This document shows, piece after piece, positions 35,207 through 43,978 of a stretch of DNA of 64,000 nucleotides (within the stretch, counting starts at the first letter, position 1; every line of letters begins with the position of its first letter). The DNA is taken from contig JAPLSN010000021.1 in the NCBI GenBank assembly GCA_026398615.1, forward strand, positions 62,001-126,000, read 5' to 3'. The stretch comes from Spirochaetota bacterium. GTDB taxonomy: Bacteria > Spirochaetota > Spirochaetia > Treponematales > UBA12059. The notes under the pieces are model-generated. The model was not told the origin of the DNA and ran no database searches. It saw nothing but the letters and a program-made list of their open reading frames with translations. The translations under genes were made by a program, and so were the position numbers.

Positions 35207-36529
35207 ATGACCTACTTGATCGAAACGTACGGCTGCCAGATGAACAAGGCCGAATCAGCCGCGCTCGAGGGCGCGCTCGCCGGCCGCGGCTGGACTCAGG
35301 CGGTCGATCCGCTGTCCGCGGACCTCGTCCTCATCAACACCTGCTCCGTCCGCATGACCGCCGAAAACAGGGCCTGGGGCCGCATCGCTTTCTACGCGGC
35401 GGCGAAGCGCTCGCGGGATTTCCTCCTCGTCGTCACCGGGTGCATGGCGGAACGGATGAAACGCGACATGAGGGAAGCCGAACCGGCCATCGATTATGTC
35501 CTCGGCAATTTCCAGAAGGATTCCCTCGGTCCGATCGCGGATGCCGCCGTGGCGGGAACCCGGCTCGCAAACGTGGAAGAAAAGCCCGTGTTCTCCTTCG
35601 CGGGGAGCCACCACGAACCCGGCGCTTTCCGGTCATTCGTGCCGATCATGCACGGTTGCGACAATTTCTGTTCCTACTGCATCGTGCCCTACCTGCGGGG
35701 ACGCGAAATATCCCGGGATCCCGGCGAAATCATGTCCGAGCTTGACGCGCTGGAGGATTCCGGCGTCAGGGAAGTCACCCTGCTCGGGCAGAACGTGAAT
35801 TCGTACCGGTGGAGCTCCCCGCAGGGCAAACTCGGGTTTCCGGGCCTCCTCTCGCGGATAGCCGGGCGCGTACACGACAGGGACAGGGGCGGCATTCGCT
35901 GGATTCGTTTCCTGACGAGCCACCCGAAGGACCTTTCCGACGAGCTCATAGCCGTCCTGGCTTCCGATCCGCTCTTTTGCCGCCACATCCACCTCTGCGT
36001 CCAGCATGGTTCCGACCGTATCCTCGGGGCGATGAACCGCCGGTACACGAGGGACTCCTATCTCCGCCTCGTGGAGCGCATCCGGAAGGAAGTCCCGGAC
36101 GTCACGCTTTCGACCGATATTCTGATAGGGTTTCCCGGTGAAACCGACGAGGACGTGGACCTTACCCTCGACCTCATGCGCAGGGTGGCTTTCGCGTATT
36201 CGTACATGTACTACTACAATCCGAGAACGGGTACGCCGGCCGCGTCGATGGACGGCCAGGTTCCCGCCTCGGTCAAGAAGGCGAGGCTGGCCCGCGTGAT
36301 AGGGCTCCAGAAGGAGCTGTCCGCTGCCGCGATGTCCGGTCTCGTCGGTTCGGAGGTCGAGGTGCTCATCGAGAGTGTTTCCAGGCGGAAGAAGACGGAG
36401 CTGCTCGCGCGCACCGCAGGCGACATGATGGTCGTGTTCGAAGGCGACTCATCCAGGATCGGCAGCTTCGCGAAGGTCCATATCACCTCGCTCAAGGGCA
36501 ATACCTTCAAGGCCGAGGAACTCTGGTGA
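35207..36529 (+). CDS. miaB: tRNA methylthiotransferase MiaB
   Basis: Protein of 440 residues with the three parts of the family: an N-terminal cluster domain with Cys10 (ETYGCQMN), Cys46 (NTCSVR) and Cys79 (VTGC); a radical-SAM domain with CDNFCSYC (Cys151, Cys155, Cys158); and a C-terminal TRAM domain. It adds a methylthio group to N6-isopentenyl-adenosine 37 of tRNAs reading U-starting codons. ETYGCQMN and NTCSVR are the MiaB rather than MtaB or RimO forms. Start at 35207 gives the conserved N-terminus; the ribosome site is weak. The next gene starts within its stop codon. Confidence 0.92.
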   Translation: MTYLIETYGCQMNKAESAALEGALAGRGWTQAVDPLSADLVLINTCSVRMTAENRAWGRIAFYAAAKRSRDFLLVVTGCMAERMKRDMREAEPAIDYVLGNFQKDSLGPIADAAVAGTRLANVEEKPVFSFAGSHHEPGAFRSFVPIMHGCDNFCSYCIVPYLRGREISRDPGEIMSELDALEDSGVREVTLLGQNVNSYRWSSPQGKLGFPGLLSRIAGRVHDRDRGGIRWIRFLTSHPKDLSDELIAVLASDPLFCRHIHLCVQHGSDRILGAMNRRYTRDSYLRLVERIRKEVPDVTLSTDILIGFPGETDEDVDLTLDLMRRVAFAYSYMYYYNPRTGTPAASMDGQVPASVKKARLARVIGLQKELSAAAMSGLVGSEVEVLIESVSRRKKTELLARTAGDMMVVFEGDSSRIGSFAKVHITSLKGNTFKAEELW

Positions 36530-37608
36530 GCTGCCTCCGGGCGTTCGCGCTCCTTGGCACGGCATTCTTTGCTGTCGTTTTCGCGGCGGCCCAGCCGACC
36601 CAGTCCCCGGCGGCTGGCTCATCCCTGGCTTCCCGGCGCGGGGATTCCGATTTTCCCGCGATCCTGGAAAAAGCCTTCCAGGATGCCCCGACGATCGAAG
36701 CAGCCGCGTCCGTCCTTTCGGAAAATCTCCCCTTCGTGAAGGACCAAGCGAAACACCGTTCACTGGCGCTGGCCCTGGCTACCCTCTACGAACTGCTCGG
36801 GCGCTTCGCCGCCGCTGCCGACCGCTACGAAGAAGCGGCATACTCGCTGCCATCGGCCCGCGACACTCCGAGCCTCCTCGCTGCATGCGCGGCGCGGATC
36901 GCTTCGGGCGACGCGGAAAAAGCCGAAGGTATCCTGAAAGCCCTCGCGCTGACAGCCGACGATCCTGCGACCGCGATCCGGGCCCGAATCCTGTCGGGTT
37001 GGGCCGCCCTGGTATCCGGTCGCCGGGCCGAAGCGGAAACCGTCGCCGAAACCGCTCTTGTCCAGGCAGAGAAAGCGGCAGCCCTTCGGCTCGATGCCCT
37101 CGTGCTGGCGTGGGCGGCCGCGGAGGGCAAGGAACGCGAAAGCTACGCGGCAGCCATCCAGTCGGAATACGGATCATCCCCGCAAGCTGCCGTGGCCGGG
37201 GGCGCCGCTCCGCCGCCCATGGCGCATTGGCTTCTTTCGGGCCTGTTCGATGCCGACAGGCAATATGGACAGGCCGCTTCGCCTTCCGCCCAGGCCGGGC
37301 CGGACGGACAGGTGCCGGTCTCGACGCCCATGGCGGGCAAGACGGAAACCGGAGACAAGGCTCCCCCGGCCGCCAAGGCGGCGGACGGGAAGGGTGAAGG
37401 TCCGTCGGGATTCCAGATCGGCGCGTTCACCGAGGAAAAGAACGCAATCTGGTTGAAGGATGGTCTGGTGAAAGCCGGGTTCAGGGCATCGATCGTCAGG
37501 AAGGCCGACGTGTCCGCCTGGGTGGTCGTCGTCGAACCGGGCGCGGATCCGCAAGCCACGCTCATGAAGCTGAAGGACGCGGGGTTCGAAGCCTTTCCGG
37601 TGTACTGA
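36526..37608 (+). CDS. Secreted SPOR-domain protein with helical repeats
   Basis: Protein of 360 residues. A signal peptide (residues 1-22, ending AAA-Q) leads to the periplasm. The middle (about 50-235) is made of Ala-rich helix pairs resembling TPR repeats. A Pro/Ala/Lys linker follows, then a C-terminal SPOR domain (about 287-360: FQIGAFTEEKNA ... LVKAGFRASIV ... VVVVEPG), which in other bacteria binds denuded septal peptidoglycan. A role in cell division or wall remodelling is inferred. The GTG start overlaps the miaB stop (GTGA), so translation is coupled. A bidirectional terminator follows. Confidence 0.8.
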   Translation: MSCLRAFALLGTAFFAVVFAAAQPTQSPAAGSSLASRRGDSDFPAILEKAFQDAPTIEAAASVLSENLPFVKDQAKHRSLALALATLYELLGRFAAAADRYEEAAYSLPSARDTPSLLAACAARIASGDAEKAEGILKALALTADDPATAIRARILSGWAALVSGRRAEAETVAETALVQAEKAAALRLDALVLAWAAAEGKERESYAAAIQSEYGSSPQAAVAGGAAPPPMAHWLLSGLFDADRQYGQAASPSAQAGPDGQVPVSTPMAGKTETGDKAPPAAKAADGKGEGPSGFQIGAFTEEKNAIWLKDGLVKAGFRASIVRKADVSAWVVVVEPGADPQATLMKLKDAGFEAFPVY

Positions 37609-37749
37609 CCTTCATGCTGGCGACAGTTTCCGGACCCGTCGTTCCGGTTGATCGCTGGGGATGTCCGCGTCGAGTCGTTCCGCAATTCATCGGCGAACTT
37701 GTTCGCGAAGTACCTTGCGGTTTTCTGCGCAATTGCATCATGCAAGGCA

Positions 37750-37783
37750 GTGTTGAAAAAGGCTCCATGGCCTTTTTCAACAC
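37750..37783. terminator. Bidirectional terminator
   Basis: GTGTTGAAAAAGGC, loop TCCATG, GCCTTTTTCAACAC: a perfect 14-bp stem whose A- and T-rich lower part gives a U-rich 3' side in both directions. It separates the rightward SPOR gene from the leftward pallilysin-like gene. Confidence 0.8.
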
Positions 37784-37787
37784 CCTG

Positions 37788-39323
37788 TCAGCGCGGTTTT
37801 CGCAGGCGTATCGGGAGGCTCTCCAGGAGTTCGGGACCGTTCAGGGTCAGGCGGATGGGCACCAGCGTGATGTCCCCCGCCGGCAAAGCCGTCACGGCCG
37901 GCAAGGTTGAAACACCGGTCCCCGGTTCTCCCGCAGGCTGCACGAGGTAGCTGGCGCGCCGGTCCAATCGCCCTTCTTTCGTGACGAACGCCAGCTCGAG
38001 GACGGTTTCCTTTTCGATGGTATACAACGAAAAATTCCCCCGTTCTTCCGCGGTCCCATCGTTGTAGGTGAAATCCGGCCAGGCGAAGTTGAAGGCTACG
38101 CCAGACTCTGATACGTACCCGCCGGAAAGCTTCGCGCCGTCGAGCATGACGAGCGCGGCCGGCTTGGCATTGCTTTCGGCCATGGTCTGCCCGACACGCT
38201 GGTACACCCCGTTCCAGCGTGCGCTGGGATCGGCCTTGATGAACAGGGATTGCATGACTCTCACCGAAATCCGGTCCAGACCTTTCAGTTCGATATCGAC
38301 CATCCGCTTGAGGTTGCGGACCGCGAGGTTCCTGCCGCCGATGAACAGGCCGAGGCGCGTCAGATGGCTGTCGTCCCAGGAATAGGATTCGAGGAGTGAT
38401 GCGGTGTGGAAATGAACTGCCTTGCCGCTGGGATCGAAGATGATGAAATGTGTTTCCCGTTCGTCGTCGCCGTCCGCCGGGGACTTGTACCACACCCCTT
38501 CCAGGAAGCCTTCGAAGGTTTCCGCCTTGCCGTCGAGGACGCCGGCGATGAATTTCTGCTCGATCTGGGCTCCCGGCACCCGTTCGAGCCTGGACAGTTC
38601 GTAGCGCGTCGTCCTGAATCTCCATTCCCACGTTTCCCGGATCTGGTCCGTAAGGTTGGAAGAATCGGGATCGGGGCGGTATGCGACGAGCTGGAAGGCT
38701 TCGGCGTTGCTCTGCCCCAGCTTGTAGCTGTCGGGCCGGTCGGTTTCCACGACCTCTATGGAATCGGCCGCTATCGAGCAGATGGGGGCGTAGGAGACCG
38801 TGGCCCCCGAGATCGTGCGCCAGAAGACGTTCATGGTCCGCTGGCCCGAATCATTGATGCCTTCCACGATGATGTCGAGGTTGTGGTCGCCGATCAAGTC
38901 CTTCACGGAAACCTGGACCGTCTTGATCTTCGTGACGGAGCTCGGTCCTTCCCAGACGAATTTCCATGCCCTCGCAGCTTCGTCGTAGTCGATCATGACG
39001 ATGGTGATGGGATCGTCCGGATTCTTTGTGGGTTTGACGACGAGGAGCTGCTCGTCGGCCTCGTCGGAGTCCAGGTTGAAGCGAAACACGTCCAGCAGCA
39101 TGCGGTCGCTGCCGATCTCGATCCCGGTCGGCAGCCCGGGTACGGGTTCCTCGGATTCCCCGGACGGCGATTGCCCGTCCAGCGCATTGCGCGATCGTGC
39201 CACGACGGGCTGGTCCGCGAGGCTCGGACCGGGCGTGAAGGCCTGCACGACGAACCAGGCGATAACGCCCACGGCGAGCGCGGAAATGACGAGGAACAAA
39301 CGTTGGGCGAATCTCTTCATCAT
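37788..39323 (-). CDS. Pallilysin (Tp0751)-related envelope protein
   Basis: Protein of 511 residues with one N-terminal hydrophobic segment (about 8-28) acting as signal or anchor, a hydrophilic linker and a beta-rich body. Residues about 270-380 resemble, from memory, the core of Treponema pallidum Tp0751: a FLEGVWY segment (LxGxW), a FDPSGKAVHF strand pair and a WNGVYQRV close (WDGQYTRY in Tp0751). The HEXXH motif reported for Tp0751 is not present; the aligned stretch reads LDRIS. The family is described as laminin/fibrinogen-binding adhesin and protease, but without HEXXH only a binding role is plausible. The operon partner vWA gene supports the assignment, since tp0750 (vWA) neighbours tp0751. 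Third gene of the leftward operon, ten bases after the DHH gene. Confidence 0.65.
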   Translation of the reverse strand: MMKRFAQRLFLVISALAVGVIAWFVVQAFTPGPSLADQPVVARSRNALDGQSPSGESEEPVPGLPTGIEIGSDRMLLDVFRFNLDSDEADEQLLVVKPTKNPDDPITIVMIDYDEAARAWKFVWEGPSSVTKIKTVQVSVKDLIGDHNLDIIVEGINDSGQRTMNVFWRTISGATVSYAPICSIAADSIEVVETDRPDSYKLGQSNAEAFQLVAYRPDPDSSNLTDQIRETWEWRFRTTRYELSRLERVPGAQIEQKFIAGVLDGKAETFEGFLEGVWYKSPADGDDERETHFIIFDPSGKAVHFHTASLLESYSWDDSHLTRLGLFIGGRNLAVRNLKRMVDIELKGLDRISVRVMQSLFIKADPSARWNGVYQRVGQTMAESNAKPAALVMLDGAKLSGGYVSESGVAFNFAWPDFTYNDGTAEERGNFSLYTIEKETVLELAFVTKEGRLDRRASYLVQPAGEPGTGVSTLPAVTALPAGDITLVPIRLTLNGPELLESLPIRLRKPR

Positions 39324-39333
39324 GCGGGGAACG

Positions 39334-40314
39334 TCAATCCAGGATTTCTGAAATGGTTTCTACCACTTTTTCCCGCATCAGTTCAAGCGGGAGCGGGCAC
39401 TTGAACCCGGCAGCGGTCCCGTGCCCGCCGCCGCCGAACCCCTGCGCGATGTGCGCCACGTTGATCAGGCCCTTGGACCTGAGGGAACAGCGCAGGACGC
39501 CGTCGGTATTCTGCTTGAACAGGAGCGATACCTCCACGTCCTTGCCGTGGAGCGGCATGTTGATGAGGTCTTCGCCGTCCTCGTACGATGCTCCGGGCGA
39601 GGAAGCGAGGTCATCCCTCGTCATCAGCTGGATGGCGATGCGGTTCCCTGCGCGGAGTTCGAGGGTGGAATAGACCTTCTTCCTGAGCAGGAGCACGCCG
39701 ATCGACGAACTTTCGTACATGAGGTTGTGGATGACGAAGGGCTGAACGCCGGCGCGCACCAGTTCCAATGCGGTATGGAACGTCTCCGCCGAGGTTTTCG
39801 GATAGATGAAAGACCCGGTATCGTAGACGATTCCCGCGAACAGCGCTTCCGCGACGTCGTGTTCGAGCGGTATGTCCATCGCCCTGATGATCCGGAAGAC
39901 CAGCTCGCAGGTGGAACTGGCCTGGGGATCCAGGTAACTCGTGGCGGGATCGTTTTTTTTCGGATCGTGGTGGTCGATCATGAAGTAGCCGGCCGTCCTG
40001 GGCAGGTACGCGTCGGCCATCCGCCCGATGAACTGGGTATCGTTCGTGTCCATGATGACGAGGAGGGCTCCCGATGGATCGGGCAACCCTTCGGGGGGAT
40101 CGTCGAGGGTCTCGACGATCCCCCGCCGGTCCATGAAGGCGAACTTGGAGGCGGGTGGCTCCTCGTTGAGGATCCGCGCCTTCTTGCCGATGGCCTTGAG
40201 GGAGACCGCGAGGGCATATTCGGCGCCGAGACCGTCGGCATCGCAGAATTCGTGCGATGTGAGGATGAACGAATCGCGTTCGCGGATAAGCCCGATCGTC
40301 TCGTCGACGTTCAT
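39334..40314 (-). CDS. nrnA: DHH/DHHA1 phosphoesterase, NrnA-like
   Basis: Protein of 326 residues. DHH-domain motifs are DADG (Asp25, Asp27), MDTND (Asp89) and DHHDP (114-118), with a fourth Asp in YDTGSF. The DHHA1 domain at the C-terminus ends with GFGGGGHGTAAG, which binds the substrate. Family members of this size degrade short oligoribonucleotides, linear dinucleotides or 3'-phosphoadenosine phosphate. All metal ligands are present. Its ATG overlaps the stop codon of the vWA gene by four bases (ATGA), so translation is coupled. Confidence 0.85.
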   Translation of the reverse strand: MNVDETIGLIRERDSFILTSHEFCDADGLGAEYALAVSLKAIGKKARILNEEPPASKFAFMDRRGIVETLDDPPEGLPDPSGALLVIMDTNDTQFIGRMADAYLPRTAGYFMIDHHDPKKNDPATSYLDPQASSTCELVFRIIRAMDIPLEHDVAEALFAGIVYDTGSFIYPKTSAETFHTALELVRAGVQPFVIHNLMYESSSIGVLLLRKKVYSTLELRAGNRIAIQLMTRDDLASSPGASYEDGEDLINMPLHGKDVEVSLLFKQNTDGVLRCSLRSKGLINVAHIAQGFGGGGHGTAAGFKCPLPLELMREKVVETISEILD

Positions 40315-41249
40315 GGCTTTGTCCCGCCTGGCCGCCCATCGTCCCTTTTCCTGCGGAATGCCATCACCGCGACCAGGCCCGCGACCAGGGCGATGCTCCC
40401 AATGACCGCGATGTTCGCCACCGAGGGGAATCGTTTCCCGTCGCCGGGGGAAGCCGTCCCGCTGCCCGTTTGCTCCGGCGTTTCGGTTGCCCCGGAGGGA
40501 GCCGATGACCCGGGAGAAGCCGTGTCGGTGAGGGCCTGTGCAGCGGGGTTCGTTCCCGCCGGCCGGCTGTCGCCCGCGTTAGCCCCCTCGTTCGGGGTAT
40601 TCCCTGCGCCGGGAAGGAATTCCGCGGGGCGTACGGGCGGGTCTGCGAGGATGGTTGCGATCTTCCTGGCCGATTCGTCGATGCGGGGCGCCAAGCCGAA
40701 CCCGATGGTTATCGCCCTGAACGAACCGTGATCTTCGCGCTTGACCCAGGTGAGGTAGGGATGTTCGAGCTTGAAGTCCGCGGCGTAGTACCTGGTGCCT
40801 TCCGGGGCTTCCTGGCGTTCGTCCGTGACGAGGAGGATGTACTTGGGGCGATCGGGGTCGTCCAGTCCCGTGAGGATGCCGTCCACGGCGTCGAGCGCCT
40901 TGCCGATGTCGGTATAGCGGCCATCCGGCTTGATGGCATTGAGGGAACGGATGAGGGCGGCCTTGTCGTCCTCGCGGCCGACCGGGCCTGACCACAGGGT
41001 TTCCGTCGTACCGTAGAATACCAGGACATGGACCCTGTCTCCGGGTATGACCAGGGGACCGATCAATTCGCCCGCAAGGAAGCGCTTGACCTCGGGCATG
41101 GCACCGACCATGGACTTGGACTTGTCCACGAGGAGGATGAAATCGACCGAGACGCCTCTGGCATCGGTTTGCGGAAACGCCGTACCGACGGCGAGCGCCA
41201 GGGAGAGGATCGGGAGGAGATTCCTGCGAAGTCTCGTGATGCCGGTCAT
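40311..41249 (-). CDS. von Willebrand A-domain membrane protein (Tp0750-like)
   Basis: Protein of 312 residues. A signal peptide (about 1-26) is followed by a vWA domain with a complete MIDAS start DKSKSM (Asp42, Ser44, Ser46), a threonine in YTDIGKAL and the aspartate in VTDERQ. Then comes a Pro/Ser/Gly/Thr-rich stalk (about 222-275) and a C-terminal membrane segment with a basic tail (about 280-312), so the vWA domain faces the periplasm. In T. pallidum the vWA protein Tp0750 is encoded beside Tp0751; the gene order here matches, but that is recalled, not searched. First gene of the leftward operon; start at 41249 rather than 41321 because the signal peptide begins there. Confidence 0.8.
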   Translation of the reverse strand: MTGITRLRRNLLPILSLALAVGTAFPQTDARGVSVDFILLVDKSKSMVGAMPEVKRFLAGELIGPLVIPGDRVHVLVFYGTTETLWSGPVGREDDKAALIRSLNAIKPDGRYTDIGKALDAVDGILTGLDDPDRPKYILLVTDERQEAPEGTRYYAADFKLEHPYLTWVKREDHGSFRAITIGFGLAPRIDESARKIATILADPPVRPAEFLPGAGNTPNEGANAGDSRPAGTNPAAQALTDTASPGSSAPSGATETPEQTGSGTASPGDGKRFPSVANIAVIGSIALVAGLVAVMAFRRKRDDGRPGGTKP

Positions 41250-41292
41250 GCGCGCTACGCTTCCTTGCGGTTTTTTGCCAATCCCACACCCT

Positions 41293-41321
41293 ATCATACC
41301 ATGCGGCATCTGGTATGGCAA
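41293..41321 (-). promoter_or_regulatory. Promoter of the vWA operon with an overlapping inverted repeat
   Basis: Minus-strand TTGCCA (41321-41316), 17 bases, TATGAT (41298-41293). CATACCA (41295-41301), nine bases, TGGTATG (41311-41317) is a perfect inverted repeat spanning both boxes, suggesting a repressor operator. Confidence 0.6.
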
Positions 41322-41397
41322 ATGATTGGACAGAAGATACCGGATGGCGGTGCGACCGCCTGCCGTGTTTAAGTCGGCGTTCCATTCGATCCCTGCA

Positions 41398-41423
41398 ATA
41401 TGGTTTGGAATCTACCATATAAT
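41398..41423 (+). promoter_or_regulatory. Perfect -10 box upstream of cfpA with overlapping inverted repeat
   Basis: TATAAT at 41418-41423 without a clear -35 box. ATATGGT (41398-41404), nine bases, ACCATAT (41414-41420) is a perfect inverted repeat overlapping it, similar in size and spacing to the repeat at the divergent promoter. An activator in place of a -35 box is possible. Confidence 0.45.
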
Positions 41424-41457
41424 GCATTTCTTGAACATGCTTTTTTTTTGGAAGGTC

Positions 41458-41485
41458 TTTACATTCCCGGTATCCAGGCTACTAT
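41458..41485 (+). promoter_or_regulatory. Second candidate cfpA promoter
   Basis: TTTACA (41458-41463), 16 bases, TACTAT (41480-41485) inside GGCTACTAT, one base different from the GGCTAGTAT element seen elsewhere in the window. The cfpA leader would be about 130 bases. Confidence 0.45.
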
Positions 41486-41621
41486 TACCTCCGACATACG
41501 ATCACGGGGGAAACGGCTGAAGGATTTCGGTTCGCGATCCCGTGCATCATCATGGATACTGATACGGCGCCTGACGCCGCGGCGAACGACGCCGGAAACG
41601 AAACCACGCAAGGAGAGCGAC

Positions 41622-43697
41622 ATGGGAATCATCGATCTTCCGAAAAGTCCGAACGTATTCCACCCCGAGAAACCGAGTGCTGTCGGTTCGCGCAACTCTC
41701 TCGCACAGGAAGGCCGCGATCAGCAGAAAGAGGTCAACCAGCTCCTCGAGGAAGAGACCAACAAGGTCATCCACCATATCAACACGCGGCTTCCGAAGGA
41801 AGTGCTTGAGCGCCTCGAGGTGATGGGCGGTCTCAAGGAAAAGCTCTACAACTATTTCAACCAGAACTACCAGAACATGTTCAACCGGTACATCACCACC
41901 ACTGAAGACGAGATGGTGAAGAAGGTCCGGAACTTCATCGACAAAGAGGAAATGAAGGCCCTTTCCCGGTATACGCCGAAGGAGATCGCGGCCCTGCTCG
42001 ACGAAGTCGGCGGCGCCGACAAGTTCAACACGGGCGAAGTCGAGAAGTCGGTCGTCAACATGTACGGCCACCTCCAGGGTCACATCCAGCGCGGCATCAA
42101 CGAACTCGAGAACCTGACCAACGCCCTGCTCCGCCAGAAGACCGACGTCGGCGCCTTCATCCGCGGCGAGAACGCCTATTCCGTCGTCAAGTGCTCCTTC
42201 AAGGACAACATCTACAAGCCCAAGACGGTGGCCGACGTCAAGCTTTCCGTCAACATCCTGGATTCCGAGCTCATCAGCCCGATCTTCCACTACCAGGTCA
42301 CGGTGGAATTCCTCATCAAGGAACTGATCGCGAAGTTCATCATCGACTCGATCGACAAGGACATCGAGAAGATCAAGGACAAGCTGATCGAAGAGGGCCA
42401 GGAGGAGATGTCCGATACCGAGATCATCTTCGCGAAGATGAACAAGGTGAGGGATCACACGGACGACGAAGCCGAGAGCGTCAAGTCCAAGCGTTACACG
42501 ATCATAGCCAAGGAACTCATGGAGCGAATCAGCAACCTGCGCGCGGAGATCGACCCGGCGACCTTCGACCAGCTGAACATCCGTGAAAACCTCAAGAAGA
42601 TCATCGACATCGAGAACATCCGCAACCGCGGCTACAACACCTCCATCAATTCGATCACCTCGATCCTCGACGTCTCCAAGATGGGCTACCAGTACATCGA
42701 AAACCTCAAGAATGCCCGCACGCTCATCATCCGCGAGTACGAGGACACCGATTACGCCCACCTTCCGGACGAGCGCTACCAGATCCGCCTCCAGTACTAC
42801 GACAACGCCCAGCTCAACGAGGAGCGCAAAGCCTACCATGTCCAGGTGACGAGCTTCGAGCAGGAAATCAAGCATATCTGGGAAGTCCTCGAGATGAAGT
42901 ACGAGGATACCAAGTTCCTGAAGCGCATCACCGATTTCGACGACCTCGCCAGGATCATGCGCGGAAAGATCCGCTCCAGGCTCCGGAGGAAGGACAACGA
43001 ACCGGAATTCGAGAAGCTGGACAAGGTTTGGGACGAGATCAGCTTCGTGAAGCCGGCCGAGACCGACGTCGAGAAGTACAACCGCACCTATCTCTTCGAA
43101 AAAGACAAGCTCCGCTCGAAGCTCATCCTGATGCGCGACAAGCTCAAGGGCATGTACTCCTACCAGTACCCGATCGAGCGCCGCGTCATCGAGGAACGCC
43201 TTGCCTTCCTTGAGAAGGAATTCTTCCGCTTTGACTACATGATCAACCCGTACCATATCCAGCCGGGCCTCCTGCTCGATGTGGACATCACCTCGATCAA
43301 GCGCAAGAAAGCCACGCTCGACGGTATGGCCAACGTGCTCAACGAGTTCCTCCATGGCGTGTCCAAGGGATTCCAGGACGCCGCGTTCGCGGCCTTCAGC
43401 CGCCGCCGCTCCACCATCCGTTCGGACATCGCGCAGTCCTTCGGCGCAAACCCCGAGGAGGGGGAAGCCCCTGGCACCGATTACCTGTCCATGATCAACG
43501 CGTCGGCTCCCGCGGCAATCGAGGAAGCGGTTGCGCCGAAAGCGATCTCCGTGACCGGACCCGGCCGCAAGGCAGCCGCCATCCGGGGTCGTCCCGGACG
43601 GGGCGTCGTCGACACGACCAGGAAACCGGCCGCCAAGAAACCCGGCAAGACGGTTTCCCGCGGCCGCAGGGGCGGCGGCGGGGTCCGCGAGATCTAA
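41622..43697 (+). CDS. cfpA: Cytoplasmic filament protein A
   Basis: Protein of 691 residues, helical and charged, with the CfpA hallmarks: N-terminus GIIDLPK, then [54 protein letters not shown] and [20 protein letters not shown]. CfpA builds the ribbon of cytoplasmic filaments that runs under the inner membrane of treponemes, and its loss in T. denticola disturbs cell division. The last 47 residues are Arg/Gly/Lys-rich (ends [13 protein letters not shown]), a basic tail I do not recall from treponeme CfpA. AAGGAG lies six bases before the ATG; the upstream open frame from 41400 lacks a ribosome site. A terminator follows at 43799. Confidence 0.95.
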   Translation: MGIIDLPKSPNVFHPEKPSAVGSRNSLAQEGRDQQKEVNQLLEEETNKVIHHINTRLPKEVLERLEVMGGLKEKLYNYFNQNYQNMFNRYITTTEDEMVKKVRNFIDKEEMKALSRYTPKEIAALLDEVGGADKFNTGEVEKSVVNMYGHLQGHIQRGINELENLTNALLRQKTDVGAFIRGENAYSVVKCSFKDNIYKPKTVADVKLSVNILDSELISPIFHYQVTVEFLIKELIAKFIIDSIDKDIEKIKDKLIEEGQEEMSDTEIIFAKMNKVRDHTDDEAESVKSKRYTIIAKELMERISNLRAEIDPATFDQLNIRENLKKIIDIENIRNRGYNTSINSITSILDVSKMGYQYIENLKNARTLIIREYEDTDYAHLPDERYQIRLQYYDNAQLNEERKAYHVQVTSFEQEIKHIWEVLEMKYEDTKFLKRITDFDDLARIMRGKIRSRLRRKDNEPEFEKLDKVWDEISFVKPAETDVEKYNRTYLFEKDKLRSKLILMRDKLKGMYSYQYPIERRVIEERLAFLEKEFFRFDYMINPYHIQPGLLLDVDITSIKRKKATLDGMANVLNEFLHGVSKGFQDAAFAAFSRRRSTIRSDIAQSFGANPEEGEAPGTDYLSMINASAPAAIEEAVAPKAISVTGPGRKAAAIRGRPGRGVVDTTRKPAAKKPGKTVSRGRRGGGGVREI

Positions 43698-43798
43698 AGG
43701 GGCGATGCGCCGTGATCCTGCGACCGCGGCGCTGACCCGAAAGCCGACCGATTTGAAATCGTTGACCGAAGTGCGCAATAGAGTTTTCTAGCCCTTCT

Positions 43799-43838
43799 GA
43801 GGCTGTCCGGTCGACAGACGGGGCAGCCTCTTGTTTTT
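43799..43838 (+). terminator. Intrinsic terminator after cfpA
   Basis: GAGGCTG (43799-43805) and CAGCCTC (43824-43830), extended by CC/GG pairs, followed by TTGTTTTT. About 100 bases after the cfpA stop, so the two following genes may use read-through or their own start; no clear promoter was seen between 43839 and 43978. Confidence 0.7.
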
Positions 43839-43978
43839 CGTACGGCGAATTTTCGTTCGTACGATTCGGTCACGCGAACGAGACGAACTTCCCGGTCCTC
43901 AGGACCGGCGGTGTCCGTCTCCGTAAACGGGGGTCGTTCCGGATCAGCCGGCAACGCGACCGCCGTTGGGGAGAAAAG

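Noticed and set aside
41550..43778. Minus-strand frame of 742 codons opposite cfpA
   Set aside because: Mirror of the cfpA codon pattern; cfpA is certain.
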